Below are positions 16,065 to 25,942 of a DNA stretch of 64,000 nucleotides, piece after piece. The notes under the pieces were generated by a model. It ran no database searches, was not told the origin of the DNA, and saw only the letters and a list, made by a program, of their open reading frames with translations. Origin of the DNA: JBBRHQ01 sp963815645 (lineage in GTDB: Bacteria > Actinomycetota > Thermoleophilia > Solirubrobacterales > 70-9). The translations under genes were made by a program, and so were the position numbers. The first letter of the stretch is position 1. Each line of letters starts with the position of its first letter. The DNA lies in assembly GCA_963815645.1 (NCBI GenBank), contig CAWFHL010000001.1, positions 1,612,001-1,676,000 on the forward strand, read 5' to 3'.

Positions 16065-17243
16065 TCAGAGCGCCGCGTAGACGGCATCGATCAGAGCCCG
16101 GTTGCGTCGGTTCTGCCAGCTCGGCCCGGCCAGGTTCATCGTGTAGGCGAAGGCGAGTCGCTGGTCGGGATCGGCGAATCCCACAGAGCCGCCGGCGCCG
16201 AAGTGGCCGAAGCCCCGCGGCCCGGTTCCCAGCTGCCGCTCCGCCTGGGTCAGCTGGAAGCCGAGACCGAACCGCGAGGGCCGGTCGAGGACGAAGTCCC
16301 GGCCGCGGGACTGCTCGGTGATCGCCGCCTCGATCGTCTCGCCACCGAGCAGGCGCACGCCGTCCACCGCCCCGCCGCAGGCGAGGGCGCTGTATATGCG
16401 TGCGATCCCCGCCGCGGTCGCATGGCCGTTGGTCGATGGCATCTCCGCGGCCCGCCAGGCCCGGGTGTTGACCGTGCCCAGCCCCGAGATGCCGGGAGGG
16501 TTGAAGTAGACGCTGCGAAGCAGCGCGCTGCGCTCGTCCTCCTCCGCGGATCCCATCCGGCTCGCCCCGGCTCCCTCGTCCGGCGCCCCGTCCCCAGCGG
16601 GGCCGGCTTCGAAGAGGTACTCGGCGACTCGGCCCTCGTCCTCGCAGGTGACGCCGAAGCTGAAATCGGCCCCCAGCGGCTCGGCGACCCGGCACAGAAA
16701 CAGCTCCCCGAGGGTGGTGCCGCTGACCCGGCGGACGATCTCCCCGACCAGGAAGCCGAAGGTGTTGACGTGGTAGCCATGGGTGCTGCCTGGCTCCCAC
16801 CAGGGCTCCTCCGCCGCGAGCGCTGCGGTCATCGTGCCCCACTCGTACATCGCCGACTCGGGCAGTGGGCGCCTGATCCCCGGCAGGCCGGACCGGTGCG
16901 AGAGCACCATCCTGGTGGTGATCTCCTCCTTGCCCTCGGCGTCGAAGCCCGGCCAGTATCTGGACACCGGCAGGTCGAGGTCTATCCGTCCGTCCTCGAC
17001 CAGGATCAGCAGGCCGATCGCGGCCATCGCCTTGCCGACCGAGAAGACGTCGACCAGCGTGTTCCGGCGCCACCACCGCCGCCGCCGCCGGTCCGCCCAG
17101 CCGCCCCAGATGTCGACCACCGGCCGCCCCTCCAGAGAAACGGCGACGGCGGCCCCGACCTCGCCCCGGGAGCTGAAGTTCTCGGCCAGGGCCTCCCCGA
17201 CCCCGGCGAAGCGTTGGTCGCAGCGGCCTTCGATCTCGGGCAT
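16065..17243 (-). CDS. Serine hydrolase of the beta-lactamase/esterase (class C-like) family
   Basis: 392 residues from ATG 17243. Ser68-Val-Gly-Lys71 (FSVGKAMAAIG) is the catalytic S-x-x-K, YHVN about residue 160 stands at the Y-x-N position, and HFGAGGSVGFADP near the C-terminus replaces the K-T-G with an H-x-G, as in EstB-type esterases and related DD-peptidase-like hydrolases. There is no signal peptide, so it is probably a cytosolic esterase or amidase rather than a secreted beta-lactamase. The gene just upstream on the same strand (17249-17689) is separated by only 5 bp, so the two probably form an operon. Confidence 0.87.
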   Translation of the reverse strand: MPEIEGRCDQRFAGVGEALAENFSSRGEVGAAVAVSLEGRPVVDIWGGWADRRRRRWWRRNTLVDVFSVGKAMAAIGLLILVEDGRIDLDLPVSRYWPGFDAEGKEEITTRMVLSHRSGLPGIRRPLPESAMYEWGTMTAALAAEEPWWEPGSTHGYHVNTFGFLVGEIVRRVSGTTLGELFLCRVAEPLGADFSFGVTCEDEGRVAEYLFEAGPAGDGAPDEGAGASRMGSAEEDERSALLRSVYFNPPGISGLGTVNTRAWRAAEMPSTNGHATAAGIARIYSALACGGAVDGVRLLGGETIEAAITEQSRGRDFVLDRPSRFGLGFQLTQAERQLGTGPRGFGHFGAGGSVGFADPDQRLAFAYTMNLAGPSWQNRRNRALIDAVYAAL

Positions 17244-17248
17244 CGCGC

Positions 17249-17689
17249 TCAGCCGGAGTGGTAGATGCCCCACGCCCAGTGGCTACATCGCCGCCGCGAC
17301 GTGTGGCGCGTGAAGCAGCGGCCGTCGATGCGATCGACCTTGTACCGGGCCCACCAATCGGTGCCTCCCTTTTCCCGGAAACGGTGGGCGACCACCTTGG
17401 CGTAATAGAACTGCCTTCCCCTGACCCAGGCGGCGAAGCAGCGCACCGTAGTGGTGTTGACTCGCTCGCGGCAGCGGTAGCGCTTGCCTGAGCCCCGGCG
17501 ATACCCGCGGACGCGGTGATACAGGGCGCGTTTCGCGTAGAGCTTGGCTGTCGCTCGGGGAAGGAACGGGGCCGAGCGAGAGGCGAGCGCGGGCCCAGGC
17601 TCCCCAGCCCGCACCTCCTGGGCCGCGCTTTCGCCCGCCTGGAGGCCGCTGAGCAGCGCCACTGCCGCGGCCAGGCCAAGAGGTTTCAT
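17249..17689 (-). CDS. Small exported basic Cys-containing protein
   Basis: 146 residues from ATG 17689, where a signal peptide begins (MKPLGLAAAVALLSGLQAGE); an ATG at 17713 would add 8 residues. The mature part is rich in Arg, Tyr and Trp with Cys at CRERV, RCFAAW, RCFTRH and RRRCSHW, likely two disulfides. No family is recognised. Its pattern of Cys and aromatic residues is loosely like that of the neighbouring plus-strand exported protein at 17808. It precedes the serine hydrolase in the same direction. Confidence 0.55.
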   Translation of the reverse strand: MKPLGLAAAVALLSGLQAGESAAQEVRAGEPGPALASRSAPFLPRATAKLYAKRALYHRVRGYRRGSGKRYRCRERVNTTTVRCFAAWVRGRQFYYAKVVAHRFREKGGTDWWARYKVDRIDGRCFTRHTSRRRCSHWAWGIYHSG

Positions 17690-17807
17690 CGAGCCCCAAT
17701 GTCCAATCGCCATGCCTCGATCTGGACTATGGCACGGATTCGGGGATCCGCCCGCGGACGAATTTGGGCCTTGACCCGGGCCCCCGAGCGGAAGGTAGGC
17801 TTGCGCC

Positions 17808-18188
17808 GTGGAGATCTCGGCCACAAGCTGTGGTGACAGCGCGAGGCGCTGGGTCGTCCTGATCGCACTCTTGGCCGCGGCCGTAACCGTGTTCGCGCTG
17901 ACTGCGCCCTCGGCGTCTGCCCAGGGATGCAGCAACGCCCGCAAGGCGAAGAACGTCCGGGCGTTCGGCGTCGGCTGTCGTCAGGCTAAGAGGGTGATCG
18001 CCGAGGACGTCAGCAGGCCTAAGTGCAGGAACCGCTGCACCTTTCGCAAGGTCGGCCACATGTGGTCCTGCGAGCAGCGGCCGTCAGGGCTCAATTCATG
18101 CGAGACCCATGTCGGCACGAAGCGCTACACCGTGACCTTCGACTACACCGGCGCGAAGCACCACCACGCGGCCCGCAGGCGCATCTAA
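17808..18188 (+). CDS. Small exported Cys-rich protein, unknown function
   Basis: 126 residues from GTG 17808, 6 nt after TAGGCT (17796-17801), with TTGACC at 17771-17776 as a possible -35 box 19 bp upstream; a leaderless transcript is likely. Residues 1-39 are a signal peptide ending SASAQG. The mature protein has six Cys (QGCSN, GCRQ, KCRNRC, SCEQ, SCETH) spaced for disulfides, a TVTFDYTG strand and a basic HHH/RRR tail. No known family is recognised. It is divergent from the other small exported protein, 118 bp away. Confidence 0.6.
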   Translation: MEISATSCGDSARRWVVLIALLAAAVTVFALTAPSASAQGCSNARKAKNVRAFGVGCRQAKRVIAEDVSRPKCRNRCTFRKVGHMWSCEQRPSGLNSCETHVGTKRYTVTFDYTGAKHHHAARRRI

Positions 18189-18334
18189 TCGAGAGTTTAG
18201 CTTTGCCCCCTTCTCCCCGGACTGGTGGCCGCGGCGCTAAGCCGACCTCCGGGAGCGTGGCGGTCTCGCCACCTGGGTGTTGGACACCCAGGGATGCCTT
18301 GCCACGGATGCACTCGTCCTGTTGACTTGGCTCC

Positions 18335-21300
18335 GTGCCGGTTGTTTTCAGGGAATTCCCGGGTCGCTCGCGCGCCAGGGTGGCGGCGCTGTCCGCGATC
18401 GCCGCTGTCTCGGTCCTGGTGGCCCTGGCCGGCCCCGCGCTCGGCGCGGAGCCGGATCAGCTGAGCATCGAGTCGCTCTCCTCGCGGCCCGACATGGTCA
18501 GTGACGGCGATGCCCTGGTCGAAGTGAATGTCCCGGCCAGCGTCGATCCGGGCGGACTGACAGTCACCGTCGACGGGGTGAACCGAACCGCCGGCTTCAC
18601 CCCGGTCGGGGGCGACTCCCGGCGTCTGCGATCGCTGGTCGACCACCTCAGTCCGGGCCCCAACACGGTCAGGGCGACGCTGCCCGGGCAGCCGGCTGCG
18701 AGCCTCTTCCTGGTGGACCACCCGCGCCAGGGGCCGATCTTCTCCGGGCCGCAGCAGACTCCCTATGTCTGCACGACGGCAAGCGGAGGACTCGGAGCGC
18801 CAACCGACAGCAGCACCTGCGCGGCGGCGACTCAGGTGTCCTACTACTACATGGGAAACGACGGGGCGTTCCATCCCCTCGCCGATCCGGCGAGCCACCC
18901 AGCGGACCTGGCGCAGACCACCACCCGGGACGGCCAGACGGTCGACTACGTGGTCAGGCTCGAGTCGGGGGTGATCGACCGCTCGATCTACCGCTGGGCG
19001 GTGCTGGCGCCGGGTGGTCACATGGCCGAGGGCTGGAACCACCGGCTCATTTACTTCTACGGCGGGGGTTGCTCCGCCGGTCACCAGCAGGGGACGGCGA
19101 GCACCAAAAGCGTCCTCGACGACAGGATGCTCTCACGCGGGTACTCGGTGGTCGGCTCGAGCCTCAACGTCCTCAACACGGCATGCAACGACGTGCTCTC
19201 GGCCGAAGCGACCTCGATGATCAAGGAGCACGTGATCGAGAGCCTCGGCGAGCCGCCGGCCTGGACCATGGGCTGGGGCAGCTCCGGCGGCTCGGTCCAG
19301 GTGCAGATGATCGCTCAGAATTATCCGGGTCTCCTCGATGGAATCGTCCCCGGGGCGAGCTTTCCCGACAACTCTTCCTCCGACTACCCGGACTGCAGGC
19401 TGCTGGCGAGTTACTTCGGCACGTCCCAGGGCGCGGCGCTGACCAACTCGCAGCGCAACTCGATCACCGGGCTGAGCGACCCCAACGGGTGCAACGCGCT
19501 TAGCGCCGGCGCCGACGTAGTGCACGCAAGCGAGGGGTGCATCGAGAGCGTCGTCGGAGTGGCGAACATCTTCGACCCGGTGACCAACCCCGGTGGTGCC
19601 CGCTGCACGATCTGGGACAGCATGGTGAACGTCTACGGCACCGATCCGGCCACCGGTTACGCTCGGCGCACCCTCGACAACGTTGGAGTCCAGTACGGCC
19701 TGAAGGCGCTCCAGGAGGGCGCGATCAGTGTCGATCAGTACCTCGAGCTGAACGAGGGCATCGGGGGATTTGACGACAACGGCGACCCGCGGCCGCAGCG
19801 ATCGGTGGCCGACCCGACCGCCCTGGCTATCGCCTACCGCACCGGGCGCATCAACCAGGGAACCGGCGGCTACCCCGGATGTTCCCGTGGTGGACATCCG
19901 CAGCTATACGGACAACGAGGTCAACGTCCACCAGTACCTCAACACCTATCGGATGCGCGCCCGCCTCGACCGCTTCGTCGGCGACCACGACAACCAGGTG
20001 ATGCTCCGGGCCAAGGGTGGCACCAACGTCAACCGGATGCAGGACACCGCGATCGACACCATGGGTGCCTGGCTTGACGACATCGACGCCGACACCTCGG
20101 TTCTGCCGCTGAGCCAGAAGGTCGTCGCCGACAAACCCCCCAACGCGGTCGATGCCTGCTGGATCGGCGGCACCCGGATCGACGAGCCGGCTTCCCTGAC
20201 CGGCACCGGACCTTGCTCCGCCACCTATCCCGCCCACAGCCTTCCCGCCAACCAGGCAGGCAAGCCGGTGGACTCGATCGTTGCCAAGTGCCGTCTGGCG
20301 CCGATCGATTTCGGCGATTATCCGGGGATGACGCCGGCCCAGCGGAGCAGGCTGCAGTCGATATTCCCCGGGGGAGCCTGCGACTGGACCAAATCCGGTG
20401 TCGCCGAGCAACCTCTAGCCGGGACCTGGCGCACCTTCGCGGGCGGAACGGCTTCCGACACGACGCCCCCCGAAACGGCGATCTCCTCGAGTCCGGCTGC
20501 GACAGTCGGCGCCGGCCCCGTCCGCTTCGGCTTCTCCGGCGACGAGATGGGGGTCAGCTTCGAGTGCAGCCTCGACGGCGCAGCCTTCTCGGCATGCGAC
20601 TCGCCGCCCCGCTTCGACGGCCTCGGCGTGGGTCCTCACACCTTCAGGGTGCGGGCGATCGACCCGGCCGGCAATGTCGATCCGACGCCCGCGAACTCGA
20701 GCTTCACGATCACCGCACAGCCCCCTGCGATCGCCTTCGTCAGCCCGATCGCGGGTGCGACCCAGATCCAGCGGACCTCACCGATCGTCGCCGGGTTCAA
20801 CCGGGCGATGAGCAAGCCGGCCACCGAAGCCGCCTTCTCGCTGAAGCGGACCAGCGACGGCGCCCCGGTCAGCGGCAGCTTCGGCTGGTACGGAAACGCC
20901 CTGATCTTCCAGCCGAGCAAGCCCCTGACGAGCGGGACCGGTTACACGGCGAACGTCGGGACCGGCGCGCAGGACTCCAACGGAGTCCACCTCGGCCCCC
21001 CGAAGAGCTGGCAGTTCACGACCGCGACGCAGCCCCTGATCGCGGCCGTGGTCCCTGCCGAGGACGCCACCGAGGTGCTGCCGAACGCGACATTCGTGGT
21101 CGCCTTCGACACCGCGATGGACAAGCCCTCGGCGGAGGCGGCCTTCTCGCTGAAGCGGGTCAGCGACGGCGCCCCGGTCAGCGGGAGCTTCGGCTGGTAC
21201 GGGAACGCGCTCCTCTTCCAGCCGGGCACCCGACTGGCCGGTGGAACCCAGTACGTGGCCTCTGTCTCCACCGCGGCGCGGGATGCGACCGGTCACCCGT

Positions 21301-21650
21301 TGCCGGCGGCGAAGACCTGGAAGCTGACGATCACCGATCGCCCGATCGCCGACGTCCTCTATCCATCCGACGGGGCGGCCGGGGTATCGCGCAGCTCGAT
21401 CACGCTCGTCACTTTCAACAAGCCGATGGACAAGCCATCCACCGAAGCCGCGTTCACCCTACGGCGCAGCAGCGACGGCGCACCCGTCAGCGGCAGCCTC
21501 GCCTGGTGGGGCAACATCCTCATCTTCATTCCTTGCTCCGAGCTGGGCCCGAACACTCAATACACAGCAGCGATCGGTGCGGGCGCCCGCGACCCCGCCG
21601 GCCGGGCACTCGCGAACCCGACCAGCTGGCGGTACACCACCGGCGGTTAG
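18335..21650 (+). CDS. Exported DUF6351-type alpha/beta hydrolase with C-terminal Ig-like repeats (one frameshift)
   Basis: The first frame (18335 to about 19870) encodes a signal peptide ending LAGPALGAEPD and a hydrolase-like domain with HRLIYFYGGGC and TMGWGSSGGSVQVQM, whose G-x-S-x-G-type Ser is the likely nucleophile. From about 19875 the same protein continues in another frame (DVPVVDIRSYTDNEVNVHQ, then ACDWTKSGVAEQPL), so a single base has been lost or gained at 19865-19885. Rejoined length is about 1,100 residues. After the DUF6351-like part come an Ig-like segment (FECSLDGAAFSACDSPP, FRVRAIDPAGNVD) and three Big_5 repeats like those at 8.2-9.1 kb. Related to tannase/feruloyl-esterase-like hydrolases; substrate unknown. 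Start is GTG with no clear ribosome-binding site. Confidence 0.7.
20735..21647 (+). repeat. Three tandem Ig-like repeat units (copy B)
   Basis: Three units of about 300 bp at the 3' end of the DUF6351-type gene, each encoding a Big_5 domain with SFGWYGNAL or SLAWWGNIL at the same place. The first two units are nearly the same in DNA sequence as those of the array at 8170-9078, while the third is more diverged. Confidence 0.7.
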
Positions 21651-21705
21651 CCGGCGCTCGGCAGGATTTCCCCTAACAGGCCGTGGCTCTCCCCGGGAAG
21701 GCCCG

Positions 21706-21780
21706 AGGTTGTCGATCAGCAGTGCGCCTTCGGCGCCGCCGAAGTGGTGCAGCGCCCGGACAATTCCCCAGCGGAGTTGA
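21706..21780 (-). mobile_element. Possible IS21-type transposase (IstA) fragment
   Basis: Read on the minus strand, one frame gives RALHHFGGAEGALLIDNL, which resembles the integrase-core strand of IstA-like transposases (A-x-x-x-F-G-G-x-P-x-x-x-x-x-D-N-L). Only about 25 residues are recognisable; no ends, inverted repeats or ATPase partner are present. It sits in the 237-bp gap between two convergent genes. Short and uncertain. Confidence 0.3.
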
Positions 21781-21887
21781 GCGGCCCGCGCCGGGCAAAG
21801 CGGCGCAGATCGCAACCCCAATCGGTCGGCGGCCGGCATCTCCGGCGAGCGGGCGGAAAATAGGGGAAGTGGCGGGCGCGGGCTCAC

Positions 21888-24548
21888 CTACTTCCAGGTG
21901 ACCGCCCAATCCGCCGCCCGGCTCGGCCCCGCCGGGAGGCGGAAGCGCACCAGGCCGCCGCCAAGGCGATGGGGAACGGGATGGCCGTCCGCCCAGGCCC
22001 TGACCGCTGCGCCGCGGGGCACGCCGCCGACGCTGAGCGCGAGCCGAGCGTGCGAGGAGACCCGCAGGTAGCCCCGGATGCGGCCTTCGGTGCGCTCGAC
22101 CCCCACCCGCGGCAGGCGCAGCGAGAAATGGTCCAGGTGCGGGATGATCCGGAATCCGCTCTGGGTCGCCGTTACCCCGGCGAGGTTGACGGCGTCCATC
22201 ACCATCCAGGTCGGCTGCTCGGTGATCTGCCCGGCGTAGTCGGAGTAGAGGCCGACCCCGCAGTTGGCCGGGCGGCTTGCGTAGAAGGCGTTGCAGGCAT
22301 CGTCGACGGACACCGTCCCGTCCCAGTGCCGGGGGAAGGTGCTGGCATGGGCGGCGAGGGTGTTGCGTGTGTACTCGCTCCAGGCGTATCGGCGCGCGCC
22401 GGGGACGGTGCCGTCGAGGCTGCCCAGGGCCCAGGTCAGCCAGCCGTTGACGTCGTACCAGACGCCCCCCACATACTGGGAGGCGCCGTCGAAACCGACG
22501 TAGGTCGGGGGCTCGGTGACCCCGGGATCGGCCGCCGCGGGGGACTGGGCAGAGCCGATCTTCGCCGGGCCGCCGAGTGCCGCGGGCGCCTCGATCCCGG
22601 TGAGGAACCGGCGGATGTTGACGATCAGCTTCCGTGCTTGCGACCGGCTCGGGAGCCCGGCGAGGATCGCCCACGGCTGTGGCTCGCCGAAGATCGCGCC
22701 GCTGCCGATCGGGGCTCCGGCGGCCGTGTAGCCACGGATGTACCAGCCTCCGGTCCACCCGTCCCTGACCGTCGTCCGCAGCTCGGCGGCACGGTTTCGA
22801 AGCTTCGCCGCGAAGGCGCGATCGCCGCGCAGCTCGGCGAGCTCGGCCAGACGCGGATAGGCGTAGGCGAGTTGGGCGGGGACCAGCATCGACTCGTTCA
22901 TGTGCAGGAAGATCGCCGAGAAGTCCGACCAGTCGCCGTTGCCGCCGGCCAGATAACCGCCGTGGGGGCCGCGCAGCGACTCCTGGTGGGCGAAGGCGAT
23001 CTTCAGATGGCGCCAGACGCTGACCCGCCGGTCGCTGTCGCTGAACGGCAGCCGCTCGGAGAAGAAGCGGGTATCGCGGGAGCCGAGCCCGTACTCGGCG
23101 GCCGCCATCAGCAGCCAGAAGTCGAGGTCGTCGGAGTTTTCGATCAGGTCATAAGGCCGGCAGAGAGGGACGCTGCCGTAGGGGGTCTCGCCGCTGGCCT
23201 GCGATTGCAGTTCCACCGAGTACCTGAGGATCTCTCGTGCCATCCCCGGGTCGGCGTAGACCATCGGCAGCAGGTAGTGCAGCCAGCTGCGGGAGCCGAG
23301 ATTGGCGCCGCCGCTGTACTGGTAGTAACCGCCCTGGGTGACGGTGTGATGACCGCACGCCTCCTCGTAGACGGAAGCCGCCCGCAGCAGGTAGGCGTCC
23401 CACTGCACCTCACGGGCGACCCAGGCCCTGCCGCGGCCGAAGTCAGCCTTCGGGACCCACGCCGACCAGCGCCGCTCGCTGGCGGCGAACGGATGGCGGG
23501 CGTTGCGGTAGCGCCGGACCAGGGCGGGAATCTGGCCGGGGTGGGCCATCCCGTATGCGTAGCGCAGCGTCACCGATTGGCCGGGGGCGAGGCGCAGCGG
23601 CGTGCGGAAGGCGAAGAGCGCCTCGCCGCCGGCGCCGCTCGGCGAGGCGGGTGCGATCGACCCGCTGAGCCGATCGGCGGCCACCTCGGCGGGCGCGCCT
23701 CTGGTTCCCGCGCCGAAGAAGGCGGGCGCCGAGGTCTCGTATCCGGAGACCGGCCCGCGAAGGCCGGCGGCGAAGATGCTCAGCGGGCGATCGTCCCCCT
23801 GCTCACCGGAAGCCTGGGGCACGCTCAGGGTCTTGCGGGCCGGCGCCCAGCGCGGTGAGCCAAGGCCGCGATAGGCATGGTCGTACTGGTCGTAGGGGTT
23901 GACGTCCCAGTACTCGAACCAGGAGACGTCGCGGGTTCGAGCCGACCTGTTGTGGATCGTCACGTCGTGCAGCAGCAACGGGTCGTCCCCGAAGGGCGCA
24001 TAGACGACCTCGCGGACGCCGAGGCGGTCGGATCGCAGGCTTCGCTCGTAGTAGCCGGCGCCGAAGTGGCGCGAGGTGGACGCGCCCCGCGGCCGGTCGA
24101 GGTAGAGGGTGCTGAGTACCTTGCCGCCCGCGTTCAGGTAGCCGTAGCCGCCCGCGAAATGGCGAGCGCCGGGTTCGAAGCGGTTTGCCCACTGGGCGAG
24201 CCGGTCCTGGCTCCAGAGCTGCGTGTATCCATGGTTGTAGGCGGCGGCGACGATGTGGTCGTTGCCGAGCTCGTGCTGTGCCGCCGTGTCGCCGTCGAGC
24301 TCGGGCTGGCGGGCCCATCGGACCCTTTGCTCATCGATCCGGTAGCGGAAGGCGGGCAGCCCGAAGCGGTCAACGCTCCAGCGGCCGAAGGCGCCGCTGC
24401 CATAGGACGAGGCGACATCGGCCGGGCTTCGGTCCGCGGAGAGGGGGGCCGGCGCCGCAACCGCCTGCGCCGGCGCGAGCGTGATCGCCAGCGCGACCAA
24501 GGCCAGCCTCACCGACCGCCCCCCTCCCGATCGCCCGATCATCGCCAT
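21888..24548 (-). CDS. Exported GH94-like (glycoside phosphorylase clan) protein
   Basis: 886 residues from ATG 24548, 7 nt after a TAAGGT box (24561-24556), so probably leaderless. Residues 1-32 are a signal peptide (LALVALAITLAPAQAVAA). The N-terminal beta-sandwich carries DHIVAAAYNHGYTQLWSQDR, and the (alpha/alpha)6 region has CRPYDLIENSDDLDFWLL and GGNGDWSDFSA at about residue 538, the place of the GDWND catalytic Asp of GH94 phosphorylases; VGGVWYDVNGWLTWALG follows. Overall order matches GH94/cellobiose phosphorylase-like proteins. Those need inorganic phosphate and are normally cytosolic, so an exported version is unusual and may be a hydrolase. Divergent from the P450 gene. Confidence 0.7.
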   Translation of the reverse strand: MAMIGRSGGGRSVRLALVALAITLAPAQAVAAPAPLSADRSPADVASSYGSGAFGRWSVDRFGLPAFRYRIDEQRVRWARQPELDGDTAAQHELGNDHIVAAAYNHGYTQLWSQDRLAQWANRFEPGARHFAGGYGYLNAGGKVLSTLYLDRPRGASTSRHFGAGYYERSLRSDRLGVREVVYAPFGDDPLLLHDVTIHNRSARTRDVSWFEYWDVNPYDQYDHAYRGLGSPRWAPARKTLSVPQASGEQGDDRPLSIFAAGLRGPVSGYETSAPAFFGAGTRGAPAEVAADRLSGSIAPASPSGAGGEALFAFRTPLRLAPGQSVTLRYAYGMAHPGQIPALVRRYRNARHPFAASERRWSAWVPKADFGRGRAWVAREVQWDAYLLRAASVYEEACGHHTVTQGGYYQYSGGANLGSRSWLHYLLPMVYADPGMAREILRYSVELQSQASGETPYGSVPLCRPYDLIENSDDLDFWLLMAAAEYGLGSRDTRFFSERLPFSDSDRRVSVWRHLKIAFAHQESLRGPHGGYLAGGNGDWSDFSAIFLHMNESMLVPAQLAYAYPRLAELAELRGDRAFAAKLRNRAAELRTTVRDGWTGGWYIRGYTAAGAPIGSGAIFGEPQPWAILAGLPSRSQARKLIVNIRRFLTGIEAPAALGGPAKIGSAQSPAAADPGVTEPPTYVGFDGASQYVGGVWYDVNGWLTWALGSLDGTVPGARRYAWSEYTRNTLAAHASTFPRHWDGTVSVDDACNAFYASRPANCGVGLYSDYAGQITEQPTWMVMDAVNLAGVTATQSGFRIIPHLDHFSLRLPRVGVERTEGRIRGYLRVSSHARLALSVGGVPRGAAVRAWADGHPVPHRLGGGLVRFRLPAGPSRAADWAVTWK

Positions 24549-24652
24549 CGAGGAAACCTTAACCGCCCCTCGGGTCCCTAATGTTGGCCAGCCAGCCAGT
24601 AGTAGTATCCGGCCCGGTCCGGGCGGCGAATCTGCGAGCTATGGAGGTCGAT

Positions 24653-25894
24653 GTGAACTCACCTGGCGATCTGAAGGAGGACCTGAGCAAGGTGCAGGTG
24701 ACCGAGCGCGAGCACTGGCTCGACGGACCGCCGCACGAGCTGTTCCGCGAGATGCGCGGGGGATGTCCCGTCCACTGGACCAGCCGGATCAGCGAGTACC
24801 CCGAGGAATCCGGCTACTGGTCGGTGACCCGCGCCGACGACATCCACACGGTCAGCCGCGATTGGAAGACCTACTCATCGGAGCTGGGAGGCGTCACGGC
24901 AATCAATGCCGGCTTCCCGATCGAGCTCAGCCGGGCGATGTTCATCGGCATGGACCCGCCCAAGCACGATCGGCTCAAGGCGCTTTTCCAGGCCGGCTTC
25001 ACGCCGAAGCGGATCGCCGCACATGAGGAGGAGATCCGCGAGATCGTCACCGACGTCCTCGACCGGATCGAGGGCCGCGAGACCTGCGACCTGGTCAACG
25101 ACGTCGCCCAGCCGGCCGTCTCGCGGGTGATCGGAAACTTCATGGGTATCCCGCCCGAAGACGACGAGGTCTGGGCGAACCTGATGAACTCGGCGCTCGC
25201 GGCCGGCGACCCGGATCTCAATCCCGCCGGGATCCAGGGGGTGCTCGAGCACGACATTCCCGAGATCTTCGCTCGTTGCGGCCGGATGATCGCCGCCAGG
25301 CGCGAGCAGCCGACCGACGATCTGACCAGCGCCTTGGTCCACGCCGAGATCGACGGCGAGAAGCTCGAGGAGCACGAGATCGTCATGGGGTTTTTCCTGC
25401 TCGTCGCGGCCGGCAACGACAGCACCAAGGCGACCTACTGCAGCGGGATGCGCGCCTTGATGGAGCACCCCGAGCAGCGCCGCGCCCTGCTCGACGATCC
25501 TTCGCTGGTCCCGAGCGCGGTCGAGGAGTCGCTGCGGATGTATCCCGCCTTCGCCCACTTCCGCCGCACGGCGACCTGCGACACCGAGCTCGCCGGTCAG
25601 AAGATCCGCGAGGGCGAGAAGGTGATCATGTGGTACGTGTCCTCGAACCGTGACGAGTCGCGCTACGAGGACCCCGACCGCTTCGACGTGAGCCGCAACC
25701 CCGAGCACCAGGCCTTCGGGGCGGGCGGTCGCCACTTCTGCCTGGGCACGGCGCTTGCACGGCTCGAGCTGCAGATCCTCTTCGAGGAGACGCTCGCCCG
25801 CTACCCGCGAATGGAGATGGCGGGCCGGCCGACGGTCGTCGAGTCCGCCTTCATAAACCAGCTGAAGACGCTGCCGGTGCGGCTCGGCGGCTGA
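24653..25894 (+). CDS. Cytochrome P450 (first of two paralogues)
   Basis: 413 residues from GTG 24653, chosen because GGAGG lies 5 nt upstream and because the resulting N-terminus aligns in length with the paralogue at 35.4-36.6 kb; ATG 24641 would overlap that GGAGG. I-helix VAAGNDSTKATY, K-helix EESLR and heme loop FGAGGRHFCLG with Cys363 are all present. It is a soluble class I bacterial P450; the motif style resembles the CYP124/125/142 sterol and fatty-acid group, but that is only a guess. No ferredoxin or reductase gene is adjacent, so electrons must come from elsewhere. Confidence 0.92.
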   Translation: MNSPGDLKEDLSKVQVTEREHWLDGPPHELFREMRGGCPVHWTSRISEYPEESGYWSVTRADDIHTVSRDWKTYSSELGGVTAINAGFPIELSRAMFIGMDPPKHDRLKALFQAGFTPKRIAAHEEEIREIVTDVLDRIEGRETCDLVNDVAQPAVSRVIGNFMGIPPEDDEVWANLMNSALAAGDPDLNPAGIQGVLEHDIPEIFARCGRMIAARREQPTDDLTSALVHAEIDGEKLEEHEIVMGFFLLVAAGNDSTKATYCSGMRALMEHPEQRRALLDDPSLVPSAVEESLRMYPAFAHFRRTATCDTELAGQKIREGEKVIMWYVSSNRDESRYEDPDRFDVSRNPEHQAFGAGGRHFCLGTALARLELQILFEETLARYPRMEMAGRPTVVESAFINQLKTLPVRLGG

Positions 25895-25942
25895 GCCGGT
25901 CCGCGTCGAATAGGACGCCGGCCTGAGCGCCGATCTGGAAGC

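Noticed and set aside
15931..17679. 582-residue minus-strand frame over the serine hydrolase and DUF4242 genes
   Set aside because: Low-complexity Arg/Gly/Pro sequence; the overlapping frames carry the real S-x-x-K and DUF4242 motifs.
21969..23858. 629-residue plus-strand open frame opposite the GH94-like gene
   Set aside because: Composition is typical of an antisense shadow and it lacks any domain; the minus-strand protein has signal peptide and catalytic motif.
24584..24610. Short CCAG and TAG tandem runs between the GH94-like and P450 genes
   Set aside because: Only three copies of each; no sign of function.
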